A stretch of DNA of 64,000 bases, from NCBI GenBank assembly GCA_034522075.1, contig JAXHLO010000024.1, forward strand, positions 99,209 through 163,208, in the 5' to 3' direction. Source of the DNA: UBA7803 sp034522075 (GTDB taxonomy: Bacteria > Pseudomonadota > Gammaproteobacteria > Pseudomonadales > Azotimanducaceae). A program made the position numbers and the translations under genes. Shown piece by piece: positions 36,619 through 47,485 of this stretch. Below the pieces are notes generated by a model. The model saw only the letters and a program-made list of their open reading frames with translations, searched no databases and had not been told where the DNA came from. The stretch's first letter is position 1; the number at the start of each line of letters is the position of its first letter.

Positions 36619-37605
36619 ATGGCGCACGAAGACATTCCAATCCTCGTGGTGGACGACGCCAAGTTCTCCAGCGCCATCATCGCCAAGGCGCTGCGCGGCG
36701 GCGGTTTTCAGAACGTGCGCTTCACCAACAACCCCCTGCAGGCACTGCGCTCACTGGAAAAGCGCCCGGCACAGATTCTCATCGCCGACTGGATGATGCC
36801 ATCCATCGACGGCCTGGAACTGACCCGGCGGGTCAAGAAGCTCGATGAAGCCGAGCAGCACTTCACCTACGTCATGCTGCTCACCGCCCGGGACGAGGTC
36901 GAGGCCATGGACAAGGCTTTCGAGGTGGGGGTCGATGATTTTCTCAACAAAGCCAACCTGCGCGCGCAACTGCTGCCCCGCGTGATAGCCGCGCAGCGTA
37001 TGGCCTCCCGCCAGAACGAGCTGATGCGCGCCAACCGGCTGCTGCGCAAGAAGCTCAAGGAACTGCAGACCACGGATCTGGTGGACCCGGTTACCGGTCT
37101 GGGCAATCTCAAGTTCACTCTGGAGCGCGTGGGGGATGCCACCCGTCAGGCGCAGACCCGCGGCGGCGCCGCCTGCCTGCTGCTGGTGGGGGTGAGCAAT
37201 CTCAAGGTCATCCGCGAGCAATACGACGACGCGGTAGTCGACGAACTCATGTCCGGCATCGGCGCCAAGCTGCGTCAGCTCGTACGCCCGCTGGATCTGG
37301 TGACGCGGCCGGAGTCGAGCATGTTCGCCGTGATCACGCTGCAGCCCGACCTGGACGTGTGCACGTCGAGCAGCTTCAAGCGCATATTCGACAACCTGTA
37401 CATGCATTCCTTCAAGACCAGCGAAGGCTACATTCCCGTGGTGGTGGGCGTGTCCATCTGCGCCGCCGATCTGAGCACCGGGTTTCCCCAGGCCAAACAG
37501 TTCATGCAGCACGCCTACGTGGGCCTCACACGTTCTTTTGACACCGGGTTGATTACAGTGCAAACCTACGACGCCAACCAGCAAGGCCGGATTTCCGCCG
37601 TATGA
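36619..37605 (+). CDS. Response regulator with degenerate GGDEF domain
   Basis: 328 residues. REC spans about 5-125 (ILVVDDAKFS, phosphoacceptor in IADWMMPSIDGLEL, Thr in MLLTARDE). A coiled linker (about 130-155) leads to a GGDEF-fold domain (LVDPVTGLGNLKFTLERV at about 155-172) whose signature is lost: where GGDEF should be, the sequence reads RPESSMF. The DxLTGLxN entry motif is kept, so the domain is homologous but should be catalytically dead. It may bind c-di-GMP or partner another cyclase. It overlaps the adenosyltransferase start as ATGA. Confidence 0.88.
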   Translation: MAHEDIPILVVDDAKFSSAIIAKALRGGGFQNVRFTNNPLQALRSLEKRPAQILIADWMMPSIDGLELTRRVKKLDEAEQHFTYVMLLTARDEVEAMDKAFEVGVDDFLNKANLRAQLLPRVIAAQRMASRQNELMRANRLLRKKLKELQTTDLVDPVTGLGNLKFTLERVGDATRQAQTRGGAACLLLVGVSNLKVIREQYDDAVVDELMSGIGAKLRQLVRPLDLVTRPESSMFAVITLQPDLDVCTSSSFKRIFDNLYMHSFKTSEGYIPVVVGVSICAADLSTGFPQAKQFMQHAYVGLTRSFDTGLITVQTYDANQQGRISAV

Positions 37606-38156
37606 AGCACCGCATCACCCGGGTTACCACCCGTGCCGGCGACACCGGCAACACCAGCCTGGCCGACGGCAGCAAGCTGGCCAAGACCGATCGGCGCATC
37701 GAAGCCATCGGCACCGTGGACGAACTGAACAGTCATATCGGCGTGCTCATCACTGAACTGCCGCCGCACGAGACCCTCTACAGTCTGGCTCAGCAGGTTC
37801 AGCAGGAACTGTTCGACTTAGGCGCCAACCTGGCCACGGTAGGCCGCACACCGCCGCCGGCCATGGATCTGCTCGAGCGCGAGGTAGAAAACCTGAACGG
37901 CACCCTGCCGCCGCTCACCGAATTCGTGCTGCCGGGCGGCACCCGGGCGGCCGCCGCCGCCCACGTCTGCCGGGCGGTATGCCGTCGGGCCGAACGATCA
38001 GTGTGGGCCCTCGACAGCGACGACGCCGAACCCTGCGCGCAGTATCTCAACCGCCTGAGCGATCTGTTCTTCGTGATGGCGCGCTGCTGCAACGCGGGCC
38101 AGGTGGAAGCCCAGTGGCGCGGCTCACAGAGCAAGCCGCCGGATATCGCTGAGTAA
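37602..38156 (+). CDS. Cob(I)alamin adenosyltransferase, PduO type
   Basis: 184 residues. PduO signatures are present: RITRVTTRAGDTGNTSLADG (about 4-23), KTDRRIEAIGTVDELNSHIG (about 28-47), LPGGTRAAAAAHVCRAVCRRAER (split at about 111-133) and YLNRLSDLFFVMAR (about 150-163). It makes adenosylcobalamin from cob(I)alamin and ATP. It overlaps the response regulator by 4 bp and aceF tail-to-tail by 33 bp. No B12-dependent enzyme is visible nearby; a propionyl-CoA/methylmalonyl-CoA route would need one. Confidence 0.95.
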   Translation: MKHRITRVTTRAGDTGNTSLADGSKLAKTDRRIEAIGTVDELNSHIGVLITELPPHETLYSLAQQVQQELFDLGANLATVGRTPPPAMDLLEREVENLNGTLPPLTEFVLPGGTRAAAAAHVCRAVCRRAERSVWALDSDDAEPCAQYLNRLSDLFFVMARCCNAGQVEAQWRGSQSKPPDIAE

Positions 38157-39875
38157 CTCGCCGAGGCGCGTCACGAAGCGTCCCGCCTCCGCACCGTTGA
38201 TGGCCCGGTGATCGTACGACAGCGACAGCGGCAGCATCTTACGCGGCACGAACGCCCCATCCTGCCAGACCGGCCGCGTGGTGAGCCGGCTGACGCCGAG
38301 GATGGCCACTTCCGGCGCATTGATGATGGGCGTGAACCCGGTACCGCCGATGGCGCCCAGACTCGACACGCTGAAGCTGCCGCCCTGCATGTCGTTGACA
38401 CTCAGCTTCTTGTCGCGCGCCTTCTCCGCGAGTTCTACCACCTCGGCGGACAACTCCCACACCCCTTTGCGGTCTGCATCCCGGATGACCGGCACCACCA
38501 GACCGTCCGGTGTGTCTACGGCCATGCCGATGTGGTAGTAGCGCTTGAGAATGAATTTCTTCGCGGCCGGGTCCAGCGAGGCATTGAAGGTGGGGAATTC
38601 CTGCAACACCTGACAGCACGCCTTGATGATGAACGCCAGCGGCGTCACTTTGACCCCGCGCCGCTCGCCTTCGGCTTTCAGGCTGGCGCGGAAGTCTTCC
38701 AGATCGGTGATATCCACCTCGTCGTGCTGGGTCACGTGGGGCACGTTGACCCAGGCGCGGTGCAGGTTCTCGGCGCCGCGGGCGCGAATGCGCGACAGAG
38801 GTTGTTCCTCCACCTCGCCGAATTTGCTGAAGTCGACCTCCGGCATGCTCGGCAACGCACCCGCCGCAGCCCCGCCGTCACCGCTCATGCGGGTTTTGAC
38901 GTGGGTCTTCACATCGTCTTTGACGATGCGGCCGCGGTTGCCGGTACCCTCGACGGCCTGGAGATCCACGCCCAGTTCCCGGGCCAGCCGCCGCACTGCC
39001 GGGCCGGCGTAGACGCTGGTGCCCGACGAGGGCGGATGTGCCGGCGGTGAAGGCGGTGCCGCCGTGGGCGGCAGATCGCGGGATTCTCGATCGCCGGAAG
39101 CCGGTTTCCGCTCGGGCGCCCGCTTCGGCTGGCGTTCTTTCTCGCTCTTTTTGTCGCTCTTGTCCTTTTTGTCTTTGTGGTCCTTGTCGTCCTTGTCGTC
39201 CTTCGCAGCCGGTTTTTCGTCGGCCTGCTGTTCGTCGGCCTGCTGTTCGTCGGCCTGATCCGCCTCGGTTTCCAGGGTCACCAGCAGGGTGTCCTGTTCC
39301 ACCTCCGAGCCTTCGGAGACATGCACTTCCTTGACCGTGCCGGCATGGGTGGAGGGAATTTCCATGGAGGCCTTGTCCGACTCCACCACCACCAGCACGT
39401 CGTTTTCGGCCACCGTGTCACCGGCCTTCACGGCCACTTCGATGACCTCGACACCTTCCGCATCGCCGATGTCGGGTACGCGCACTTCCACCTGACGGGA
39501 TTTCGCCGACTTGCCGGATGACGCTTTGTCCGCTTTCTCCTCCTGGGCTTTCTTGTCCTGGGCTTTCTTGTCGGAGTCCCCGGCCTCCTTATCGGAGGCC
39601 TCGTCATCACCAGCATCGTCACCGGACGATCCGCTGTCTTCAGCGTCCTTCAGTTTGGCGATGACCTGCCCTTCGGACACTTTGTCGCCCACCGACACGG
39701 TAATGCTGTCGATGACGCCGGCCTTGCCGGCCGGCACTTCCATGGATGCCTTGTCGGATTCGATGACGATGATGGGATCGTCTTCGCCCACCTCGTCGCC
39801 AGCGGCGGCAATGATCTCCACCACTTCGACGTCGTCGGCATCGCCAATATCGGGAATCTGGATGTCCTGAGCCAC
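38124..39875 (-). CDS. aceF: Pyruvate dehydrogenase E2, dihydrolipoyllysine acetyltransferase
   Basis: 583 residues. Two lipoyl domains carry the lipoylated Lys in ESDKASMEVP (about 42) and ESDKASMEIP (about 168). They are separated by highly charged Asp/Lys/Glu/Ser linkers, the second with repeats of DEQQA and DDK. The peripheral-subunit binding domain is YAGPAVRRLARELGVDL (about 291-307). The catalytic domain ends with SYDHRAINGAEAGRF, keeping the active His. It transfers acetyl groups to CoA in the PDH complex. It lies 9 bp after aceE. E3 (lpd) is not next to it. Confidence 0.96.
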   Translation of the reverse strand: MAQDIQIPDIGDADDVEVVEIIAAAGDEVGEDDPIIVIESDKASMEVPAGKAGVIDSITVSVGDKVSEGQVIAKLKDAEDSGSSGDDAGDDEASDKEAGDSDKKAQDKKAQEEKADKASSGKSAKSRQVEVRVPDIGDAEGVEVIEVAVKAGDTVAENDVLVVVESDKASMEIPSTHAGTVKEVHVSEGSEVEQDTLLVTLETEADQADEQQADEQQADEKPAAKDDKDDKDHKDKKDKSDKKSEKERQPKRAPERKPASGDRESRDLPPTAAPPSPPAHPPSSGTSVYAGPAVRRLARELGVDLQAVEGTGNRGRIVKDDVKTHVKTRMSGDGGAAAGALPSMPEVDFSKFGEVEEQPLSRIRARGAENLHRAWVNVPHVTQHDEVDITDLEDFRASLKAEGERRGVKVTPLAFIIKACCQVLQEFPTFNASLDPAAKKFILKRYYHIGMAVDTPDGLVVPVIRDADRKGVWELSAEVVELAEKARDKKLSVNDMQGGSFSVSSLGAIGGTGFTPIINAPEVAILGVSRLTTRPVWQDGAFVPRKMLPLSLSYDHRAINGAEAGRFVTRLGELLSDIRRLAL

Positions 39876-39884
39876 CGTGCTACC

Positions 39885-42572
<2,688 letters not shown>

Positions 42573-42576
42573 CACT

Positions 42577-43572
42577 TCACTCCACAGCCCATAGACGGGC
42601 GGCCCCGCGGACACCGCTGTCGTCGCCCCAGCGCGCGGCGCGCACCTGCACTGCCACATCGCTCCCGGCGCGCATGGACGTGAATGCATAACCCGGAATC
42701 AGCGCCGTCAGCGCCGGGCACAGGCCCTCGGCATTCGACACCCCGCCGCCCAGCACGATCACGCCGGGATCGATGAGGTTGACCACCTGCGCCAGGCTGC
42801 GTGCCAGCATGTGCTGATACAACGCGAAACTCGCGGCCGCGGCCTTCGTGGCGGCACCGGCAACCGCCGTCGCCGCGATGGATTCCTGCCACAATTCCTC
42901 ATGCATGGCTGCCAGACCGGGGCCGGACAGAAACGTCTCGATGCAGTTGCGCCGCCCGCAGTAGCAGTGTCGATCATTGAGTCGATATTCTAACTGAAAG
43001 CGGTCGGGTCCCGCCGGGTCGGGTTCACCGGATGGTTCGCCGGACGGTTCGCCGAACACGGGGCTGCGGAAATACGGCAACGGTGTATGTCCCCATTCGC
43101 CCGCCAGGCCGTTGGGTCCCTGCACCAGGGTTTCCCCGATCACCACACCGCCGCCCACGCCGGTGCCGAGAATGACAGCGAACACGCTCCCGGCATCGGC
43201 ACCTGCGCCGTCCACGGCCTCGCTCAGGGCCAGGCAGTCGGCATCGTTGGCGATGCGCACCCGGCCCCCGAGCCGGCGCTGCAGATCGACGAGCAGCGGC
43301 TGGCCGTTCAACCAGGTGGAGTTGCAGTTCTTCATGCATTGCGCCCGCTCGTGCCAGCAGCCTGGGGTGCCCACGCCGACGGTTGCAGCGCCCGGCCGCA
43401 GGCCCGCCTCGGTTTCCAGACCCGCCACCAGGTCAGCTACCGCTGCCACCGTGGCCGCGTAGTCGTCCCGCGGGCTCGCCGTGCGTAACCGGGCCAGTTC
43501 CCGACCCGCATGGTCGAGCACCACGCCGGAGATCTTGGTGCCGCCCAGATCGATGCCGATCCGCTGGCTCAT
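42577..43572 (-). CDS. ROK-family sugar kinase (fructokinase/Mak-like)
   Basis: 331 residues from ATG at 43572. The ATP loop is IGIDLGGTKISGVVLD (about 5-20), then GVGTPGCW, the sugar-binding NDADCLALSEA, GTGVGGGVV and GEWGHTPL. The ROK zinc motif CYCGRRNCIETFLSGPGL is intact, lying about 20 residues after an odd GEPSGEPSGEP repeat. The sugar is likely fructose, mannose or a glucose-type hexose. Once one frameshift is corrected, it overlaps the end of ampD as ATGA. In the sequence as given, the two are read as one 535-residue protein, which I regard as an artefact. Confidence 0.9.
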   Translation of the reverse strand: MSQRIGIDLGGTKISGVVLDHAGRELARLRTASPRDDYAATVAAVADLVAGLETEAGLRPGAATVGVGTPGCWHERAQCMKNCNSTWLNGQPLLVDLQRRLGGRVRIANDADCLALSEAVDGAGADAGSVFAVILGTGVGGGVVIGETLVQGPNGLAGEWGHTPLPYFRSPVFGEPSGEPSGEPDPAGPDRFQLEYRLNDRHCYCGRRNCIETFLSGPGLAAMHEELWQESIAATAVAGAATKAAAASFALYQHMLARSLAQVVNLIDPGVIVLGGGVSNAEGLCPALTALIPGYAFTSMRAGSDVAVQVRAARWGDDSGVRGAARLWAVE

Positions 43573-44118
43573 GGGCCGCAGAGCAGGCGCGGCCAGTCGA
43601 AGTGGGGCCCCGGATCGGTCTCTGCGCCCGGGCGCGATTTCCAGATGACCGACGATGGCTTCCGCGGAAAGCCGCGGGTAGCGGGCCAGCAGCGCTACCA
43701 GCACCAGCCGCAGCTTGCGGTATTGCGAAGCGGTATAGGGCCGCTCATCGGTGCCTTCCAGTTCGATGCCGATGGAGAAATCGTTGCAACCGGGCCGGTG
43801 CCGCCATGACGAGACCCCCGCGTGCCAGGCGCGCTGGTCGAACGCCACGAATTGCGTCACCGCACCGCGCCGGCTGATGAACAGGTGTGCGGAAACCCGC
43901 ACACCCGCCAGACTGGCAAAAGTGGGATGGGCATTCAGATCGAGCCGATCGAGGAACAGGTCGTGCACATAGCGCCCGCCAAACTGCCCCGGCGGCAGCG
44001 AGATGCCGTGGATGACCACCAGTTCGACGGCGGCCAGATCCGGACGCGGGTTGCAGTTCGGCGACGGCAGCTTACGCACTCCTGTGAACCAGTGATCGTC
44101 GGCAACCCGCATGGTCAT
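43569..44118 (-). CDS. ampD: 1,6-anhydro-N-acetylmuramyl-L-alanine amidase AmpD, with one frameshift
   Basis: About 183 residues from ATG at 44118 (44112 also possible). The amidase_2 fold is clear: VELVVIHGISLPPGQFGG (zinc His in VIHG), VSAHLFISRRGAVTQFV, RAWHAGVSSW and FSIGIELEGTDERPYTASQY, then VGHLEIAPGR. After PGR, at about 43620, an extra base shifts the frame. The expected AmpD end TDPGPHFDWPRLLCGP and its TGA (43571-43569) follow at once in the other frame. That TGA overlaps the ROK start as ATGA. AmpD recycles anhydromuropeptides delivered by AmpG, which is also in this window. Confidence 0.9.
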
Positions 44119-44199
44119 TCGCTTATCGTCGTTCCGCAACGCAGCGGCCAGTATACGGGGAAGCGCAGGCCAGGTCGGCGCCACGCAGCAGGCAATCCT

Positions 44200-44237
44200 T
44201 TATGAACCTAGTTGATGGACTTAGTTTATGGACTTAG
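44200..44237 (+). repeat. Tandem 13-bp repeats at antitoxin start
   Basis: TTGATGGACTTAG (44212-44224) and TTTATGGACTTAG (44225-44237) are adjacent with one mismatch. A third, weaker copy TTATGAACCTAG lies just before. They cover the upstream ATG (44228) of the antitoxin and are likely its operator for autoregulation. Confidence 0.7.
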
Positions 44238-44251
44238 TCAATAATATCGGC

Positions 44252-44485
44252 ATGGACAGGATCGTTAATGTGCACGAAGCCAAAACCCATCTCTCGCGGC
44301 TGCTGGAGCGTGCCCACGCGGGTGAAGAGATCATCCTCGGCAAGGCCGGCAAGCCCTACGCCCGGCTGATGCCCCTGGCTACGGAACCGGCGCGGCGCTG
44401 TCCTGGCCGGCTCCCCGGCAGGATCGGCGACCAATTCTTCGAACCCCTGCCAGACGATGAACTGGATACCTGGGACACCGCCTGA
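44252..44485 (+). CDS. Phd/YefM-family antitoxin
   Basis: 77 residues from ATG at 44252 (MDRIVNVHEAKTHLSRLLE); a start at 44228 would add eight residues inside the tandem repeats. The N-terminal half is the Phd/YefM DNA-binding fold with GEEIILGKAGKPYARLMPL. The acidic C-terminal tail (FFEPLPDDELDTWD) is the usual toxin-binding region. It is followed by a PIN toxin overlapping as TGATG. It probably represses its own operon through the repeats upstream. Confidence 0.9.
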   Translation: MDRIVNVHEAKTHLSRLLERAHAGEEIILGKAGKPYARLMPLATEPARRCPGRLPGRIGDQFFEPLPDDELDTWDTA

Positions 44486-44871
44486 TGGGGTTGCTGCTGG
44501 ACACTCACGCCCTGCTCTGGTGGTGGACCGATGATGCAAACCTGCCTGCCAGCGCGCGCCGGATGATTCTCGACGAAAGCAACGAGATCCTCGTCAGTGC
44601 CGCGAGCGCCTGGGAAATTGCCACGAAAGCGAGGCTCGGCAAATTAACGGGCGTGCCCGGCGTCCTCGATCGATTCAGCCAACTCATCACAGCAGACGGT
44701 TTTTCACCGTTGCCGGTCACCCATGTGCACGCACTGCGCGCCGGCAGCTATGATCAAACTCATCGGGATCCATTCGACCGTATGCTCGCCGCCCAGAGCG
44801 AGCTGGAGGCTGTGCCGTTGCTGACCCGTGATCCAGCCTTCCGCCAGTTCTCCATCGAGACTGCCTGGTAG
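44485..44871 (+). CDS. PIN-domain toxin (VapC-like)
   Basis: 128 residues. The acidic PIN residues are in place: LLLDTHALLWWW (Asp at 6), SAASAWEIATKARLGKL (Glu around 44) and HRDPFDRMLAAQSEL (Asp around 94 and 97). The C-terminal LLTRDPAF completes the family pattern. It is a probable Mg-dependent RNase neutralised by the Phd-like antitoxin, which is translationally coupled one base upstream. Confidence 0.92.
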   Translation: MGLLLDTHALLWWWTDDANLPASARRMILDESNEILVSAASAWEIATKARLGKLTGVPGVLDRFSQLITADGFSPLPVTHVHALRAGSYDQTHRDPFDRMLAAQSELEAVPLLTRDPAFRQFSIETAW

Positions 44872-44968
44872 TCTTCGCCGCGAACGTATCCCGCCCTTTC
44901 CATGGCGGTTTCCCGCGGGGAATTTGCGGATTTGGCGGTTGACCCCTGTCCAGGGCCCAAGGATACTT

Positions 44969-44991
44969 GATTGTTGAAATATTGAACAATC
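44969..44991. promoter_or_regulatory. Palindromic operator candidate upstream of second TA pair
   Basis: GATTGTT (44969-44975) and AACAATC (44985-44991) form a 7-bp perfect inverted repeat with a 9-bp AT-rich centre. It lies 48 bp before the RHH antitoxin ATG in an otherwise GC-rich stretch, which suits an autoregulatory site. Confidence 0.55.
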
Positions 44992-45039
44992 TGTTGCGAT
45001 TGTGCATATGCCACACACCAGGAAACGGACATCACTACC

Positions 45040-45273
45040 ATGAGCACGGTCAACTTCAGCGTCCCTGAACAGGTCAAGCAGGCCTTCAACGAGACTTTTG
45101 AAGGTTGCAACAAGAGCGCCATCATCGCGGATCTGATGATGGAAGCCGTGGAGCGGGCGCAGCGCCGCGAACGCGGCCGGGAGGCCATGGCACGAATCAT
45201 CCAACGCCGCACGTCTGCGCCCACCGTCACAGAGCAACAGGTCAGCGACGCGCGCAGCAAAGGCAGACCATGA
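45040..45273 (+). CDS. Ribbon-helix-helix-type antitoxin
   Basis: 77 residues. The N-terminal STVNFSVPEQVKQAFNETF and NKSAIIADLMMEAVERA segments match small RHH antitoxins, with a short beta strand and two helices. A charged C-terminus (RRERGREAMARIIQRR) follows, presumably to bind toxin. It overlaps the PIN toxin gene as ATGA. A palindrome 48 bp upstream may be its own operator. Confidence 0.85.
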   Translation: MSTVNFSVPEQVKQAFNETFEGCNKSAIIADLMMEAVERAQRRERGREAMARIIQRRTSAPTVTEQQVSDARSKGRP

Positions 45274-45689
45274 TTGCCGTTGTCGACGCCAGCGTTGCCG
45301 TGAAATGGTTCCTGACGGTTTCCCCTGAGGAGCCCGACTCCTCAATCGCCCTCGGTATCCTGAACGATGCTGCCCAAGGCTCGTTACGTCTATGGCAACC
45401 ACCTCACTTCATCGCCGAAGTGGCCAGCGTGCTGGCGCGTCTGAAACCCACTGATGCCCTGCTCGACATTCGAGATCTCATGGAACTCGACTTCGAACGC
45501 ATTGAGGACGATGCCGTGTACGCCCACGCGGCAGAACTCGCCATCACGCTCGGTCACCATCTGTTCGACACGCTCTATCATTCGCTGGCCCTCTCGGAGG
45601 CGGACGCAACCCTCGTGACTGCCGATCGGCATTACTATCGCAAGGCGCGGGGCTACGGCGCCATCGAGCTGCTGGAGAACTGGCACTAG
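45270..45689 (+). CDS. PIN-domain toxin (VapC-like)
   Basis: 139 residues. PIN motifs are IAVVDASVAVKWFL (Asp at 6), PHFIAEVASVLARL (Glu around 50) and HHLFDTLYHSLALSEADATLVTADRHY (split; Asp around 96 and 119). It is a different subgroup from the toxin at 44485-44871. Its partner is the RHH-like antitoxin just upstream. The pair ends 89 bp before nadC. Confidence 0.92.
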   Translation: MIAVVDASVAVKWFLTVSPEEPDSSIALGILNDAAQGSLRLWQPPHFIAEVASVLARLKPTDALLDIRDLMELDFERIEDDAVYAHAAELAITLGHHLFDTLYHSLALSEADATLVTADRHYYRKARGYGAIELLENWH

Positions 45690-45778
45690 CTGCAGGCTCA
45701 CCAGGCTCTCCTCGCTTTCACAGATGTTGCGGTATGCTTCGGTAAAGATCGCAACACTCCGTACGAGGACCAGCAACC

Positions 45779-46618
45779 ATGCCCATGAGCGATGCTCTCC
45801 AGGACGCGGTCACCGCCAACGTTCGTGCCGCGCTGGCCGAGGATGTCGGCAGCGGCGATGTCAGCGCGAGCCTCATCGACCCGGCCGTCCGCGCCCAGGC
45901 ACGGGTGATTACCCGCGAGGCCGGTATTTTCTGCGGCAAGCACTGGGTGCGGGAAACGGCTCGCCAGGTCAGCGGCGACGTGCGCATCGATTTCGGTGTC
46001 AGCGACGGCGATACCATCACGCCCGGGCAGGCGCTGTTCTCGCTGGAGGGCCCGGCCCACACGCTGCTCACCGCTGAACGCACCATGTTGAACTTCGTGC
46101 AGCTCCTCTCCGGCACCGCCACCGCCACGCGTCGCTTCGTGGACCTGATTGCCGACACCCGCGCCCGCATTCTCGACACCCGCAAGACCATCCCGGGCCT
46201 GCGCGCCGCGCAGAAGTACGCCGTGCGCTGCGGCGGCGGCAGCAATCACCGCATGGGGTTGTACGACGCCTTCCTCATCAAGGAAAACCACATCGCTGCT
46301 GCCGGCAGCATCAAGGCCGCCATCGAGAGCGCCCGGGCGAAACATCCGGACCTGCCTCTGGAAGTCGAAGTCGAGAACCTGGAGCAGTTGCGCGAAGTCA
46401 TCAACGGCCGCGCCGACATCGCCATGCTGGACAACTTCAGCCTGGCGGACACGGTTGAAGCCGTTGCCATGGCCAAACGCCACGTGAAGCTCGAAGCCTC
46501 CGGCGGCATCGACGACAGCACCATCCGCGCCATCGCCGAAACCGGCGTGGACTATATTTCAGTAGGAGAGATCACCAAACGGGTGCAACCGCTGGATCTG
46601 TCCATGCGGTTCATCTAG
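45779..46618 (+). CDS. nadC: Nicotinate-nucleotide diphosphorylase (carboxylating)
   Basis: 279 residues. It converts quinolinate and PRPP to nicotinate mononucleotide in NAD synthesis. Characteristic parts are ALAEDVGSGDVSASLI (about 19-34), ERTMLNFVQLLSGTATATRR (about 100-119), DTRKTIPGLRAAQKYAVRCG and NHRMGLYDAFLIKENHI (around 160-176). The C-terminal LEASGGIDDSTIRAIAETGVD is complete. It looks like core chromosome between the toxin-antitoxin pairs and the pilin accessory gene. Confidence 0.96.
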   Translation: MPMSDALQDAVTANVRAALAEDVGSGDVSASLIDPAVRAQARVITREAGIFCGKHWVRETARQVSGDVRIDFGVSDGDTITPGQALFSLEGPAHTLLTAERTMLNFVQLLSGTATATRRFVDLIADTRARILDTRKTIPGLRAAQKYAVRCGGGSNHRMGLYDAFLIKENHIAAAGSIKAAIESARAKHPDLPLEVEVENLEQLREVINGRADIAMLDNFSLADTVEAVAMAKRHVKLEASGGIDDSTIRAIAETGVDYISVGEITKRVQPLDLSMRFI

Positions 46619-46647
46619 TCAACGGACAAGCCAAGGCTGGAACGTCC

Positions 46648-47433
46648 ATGCAGCTATCCGCCGTGAACCGGCTCGGCGCCTTTCTGATTCATCTGGCCGC
46701 CAGTCTGGCGATCTTCGCCGTGCTGGCCGCCGTGGTCGTCTACGTCTGGTACCCCGACTTCTTCTTCACCACCGACGGCGGCTGGCAGGGCATCCGCATC
46801 ATCGTCCTGGTGGACGTGGTGGCCGGACCCCTGCTGACCCTCGTGGTCTATGACCGGCGCAAGCCGGAGCTCAAGCGCGATCTGGCGATCATCGTCGTGT
46901 TCCAGGCGGTCTGCCTGATCGGCGGCACCTGGGTGGTATATTCCGAGCGGCCGTTGGCCCTGGTGTACGTCGACGGGCACTTTTTCAGCATGAGCGCCGA
47001 CGACTACCGGGACCGGGGGCTGGCGGTGCCGGACCTGTCCCATCTGCCGGGCCCCTACCCCAAACGGGTGATGGTAGATATGCCTGCAGACTTCGCCGAG
47101 CAATCCGAGATCCGCCGCCGCGCCATTCAGGAACGCAAACCGCTGCGCGCCCTGGTGGACCGCTATGAGCCGCTGGCATTCGACAGAATGCGCGTGGAGG
47201 ACGAAGCCGTCGATGTGGCTGCGCTGCAGGAACGCGGAATCGCCGCCGAGAAGCTCGACGAGTGGCTCGACACCCATGGCGGGAGGCTGCAGGACTATGC
47301 ATTCCTGCCATTCGGCGCGCGCTTCGGTTATGCGTTCCTGGGCGTATCGAAGGCTGACCAGGAAATTGTCGGTCTGCTGGACGTGCCGCGGCTTGGGCCG
47401 GATCCGGGAGCCTCGCAAGCTGACGCTGACTGA
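46648..47433 (+). CDS. TfpX/TfpZ family type IV pilin accessory protein
   Basis: 261 residues. Three N-terminal membrane helices: LGAFLIHLAASLAIFAVLAA (about 9-28), GIRIIVLVDVVAGPLLTLVVYD (about 51-72) and LAIIVVFQAVCLIGGTWVVY (about 82-101). The motif YVWYPDFFFTTDGGWQG (about 35-51) is characteristic of TfpX/TfpZ, which help pilin assembly or stability. The C-terminal half is soluble and probably periplasmic. It is normally next to a pilin; here the broken pilin genes are 7 kb away at 54-55 kb. It starts 29 bp after nadC. Confidence 0.85.
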   Translation: MQLSAVNRLGAFLIHLAASLAIFAVLAAVVVYVWYPDFFFTTDGGWQGIRIIVLVDVVAGPLLTLVVYDRRKPELKRDLAIIVVFQAVCLIGGTWVVYSERPLALVYVDGHFFSMSADDYRDRGLAVPDLSHLPGPYPKRVMVDMPADFAEQSEIRRRAIQERKPLRALVDRYEPLAFDRMRVEDEAVDVAALQERGIAAEKLDEWLDTHGGRLQDYAFLPFGARFGYAFLGVSKADQEIVGLLDVPRLGPDPGASQADAD

Positions 47434-47485
47434 GGCCCGATTGAAATATGCATCCTTCCTCTTTCGACCATAGCGGAACACCAAC

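Noticed and set aside
42577..44184. A natural AmpD-ROK kinase fusion protein
   Set aside because: The normal AmpD C-terminus and stop lie one frame away, overlapping the kinase ATG, and other single-base errors are common in this window.
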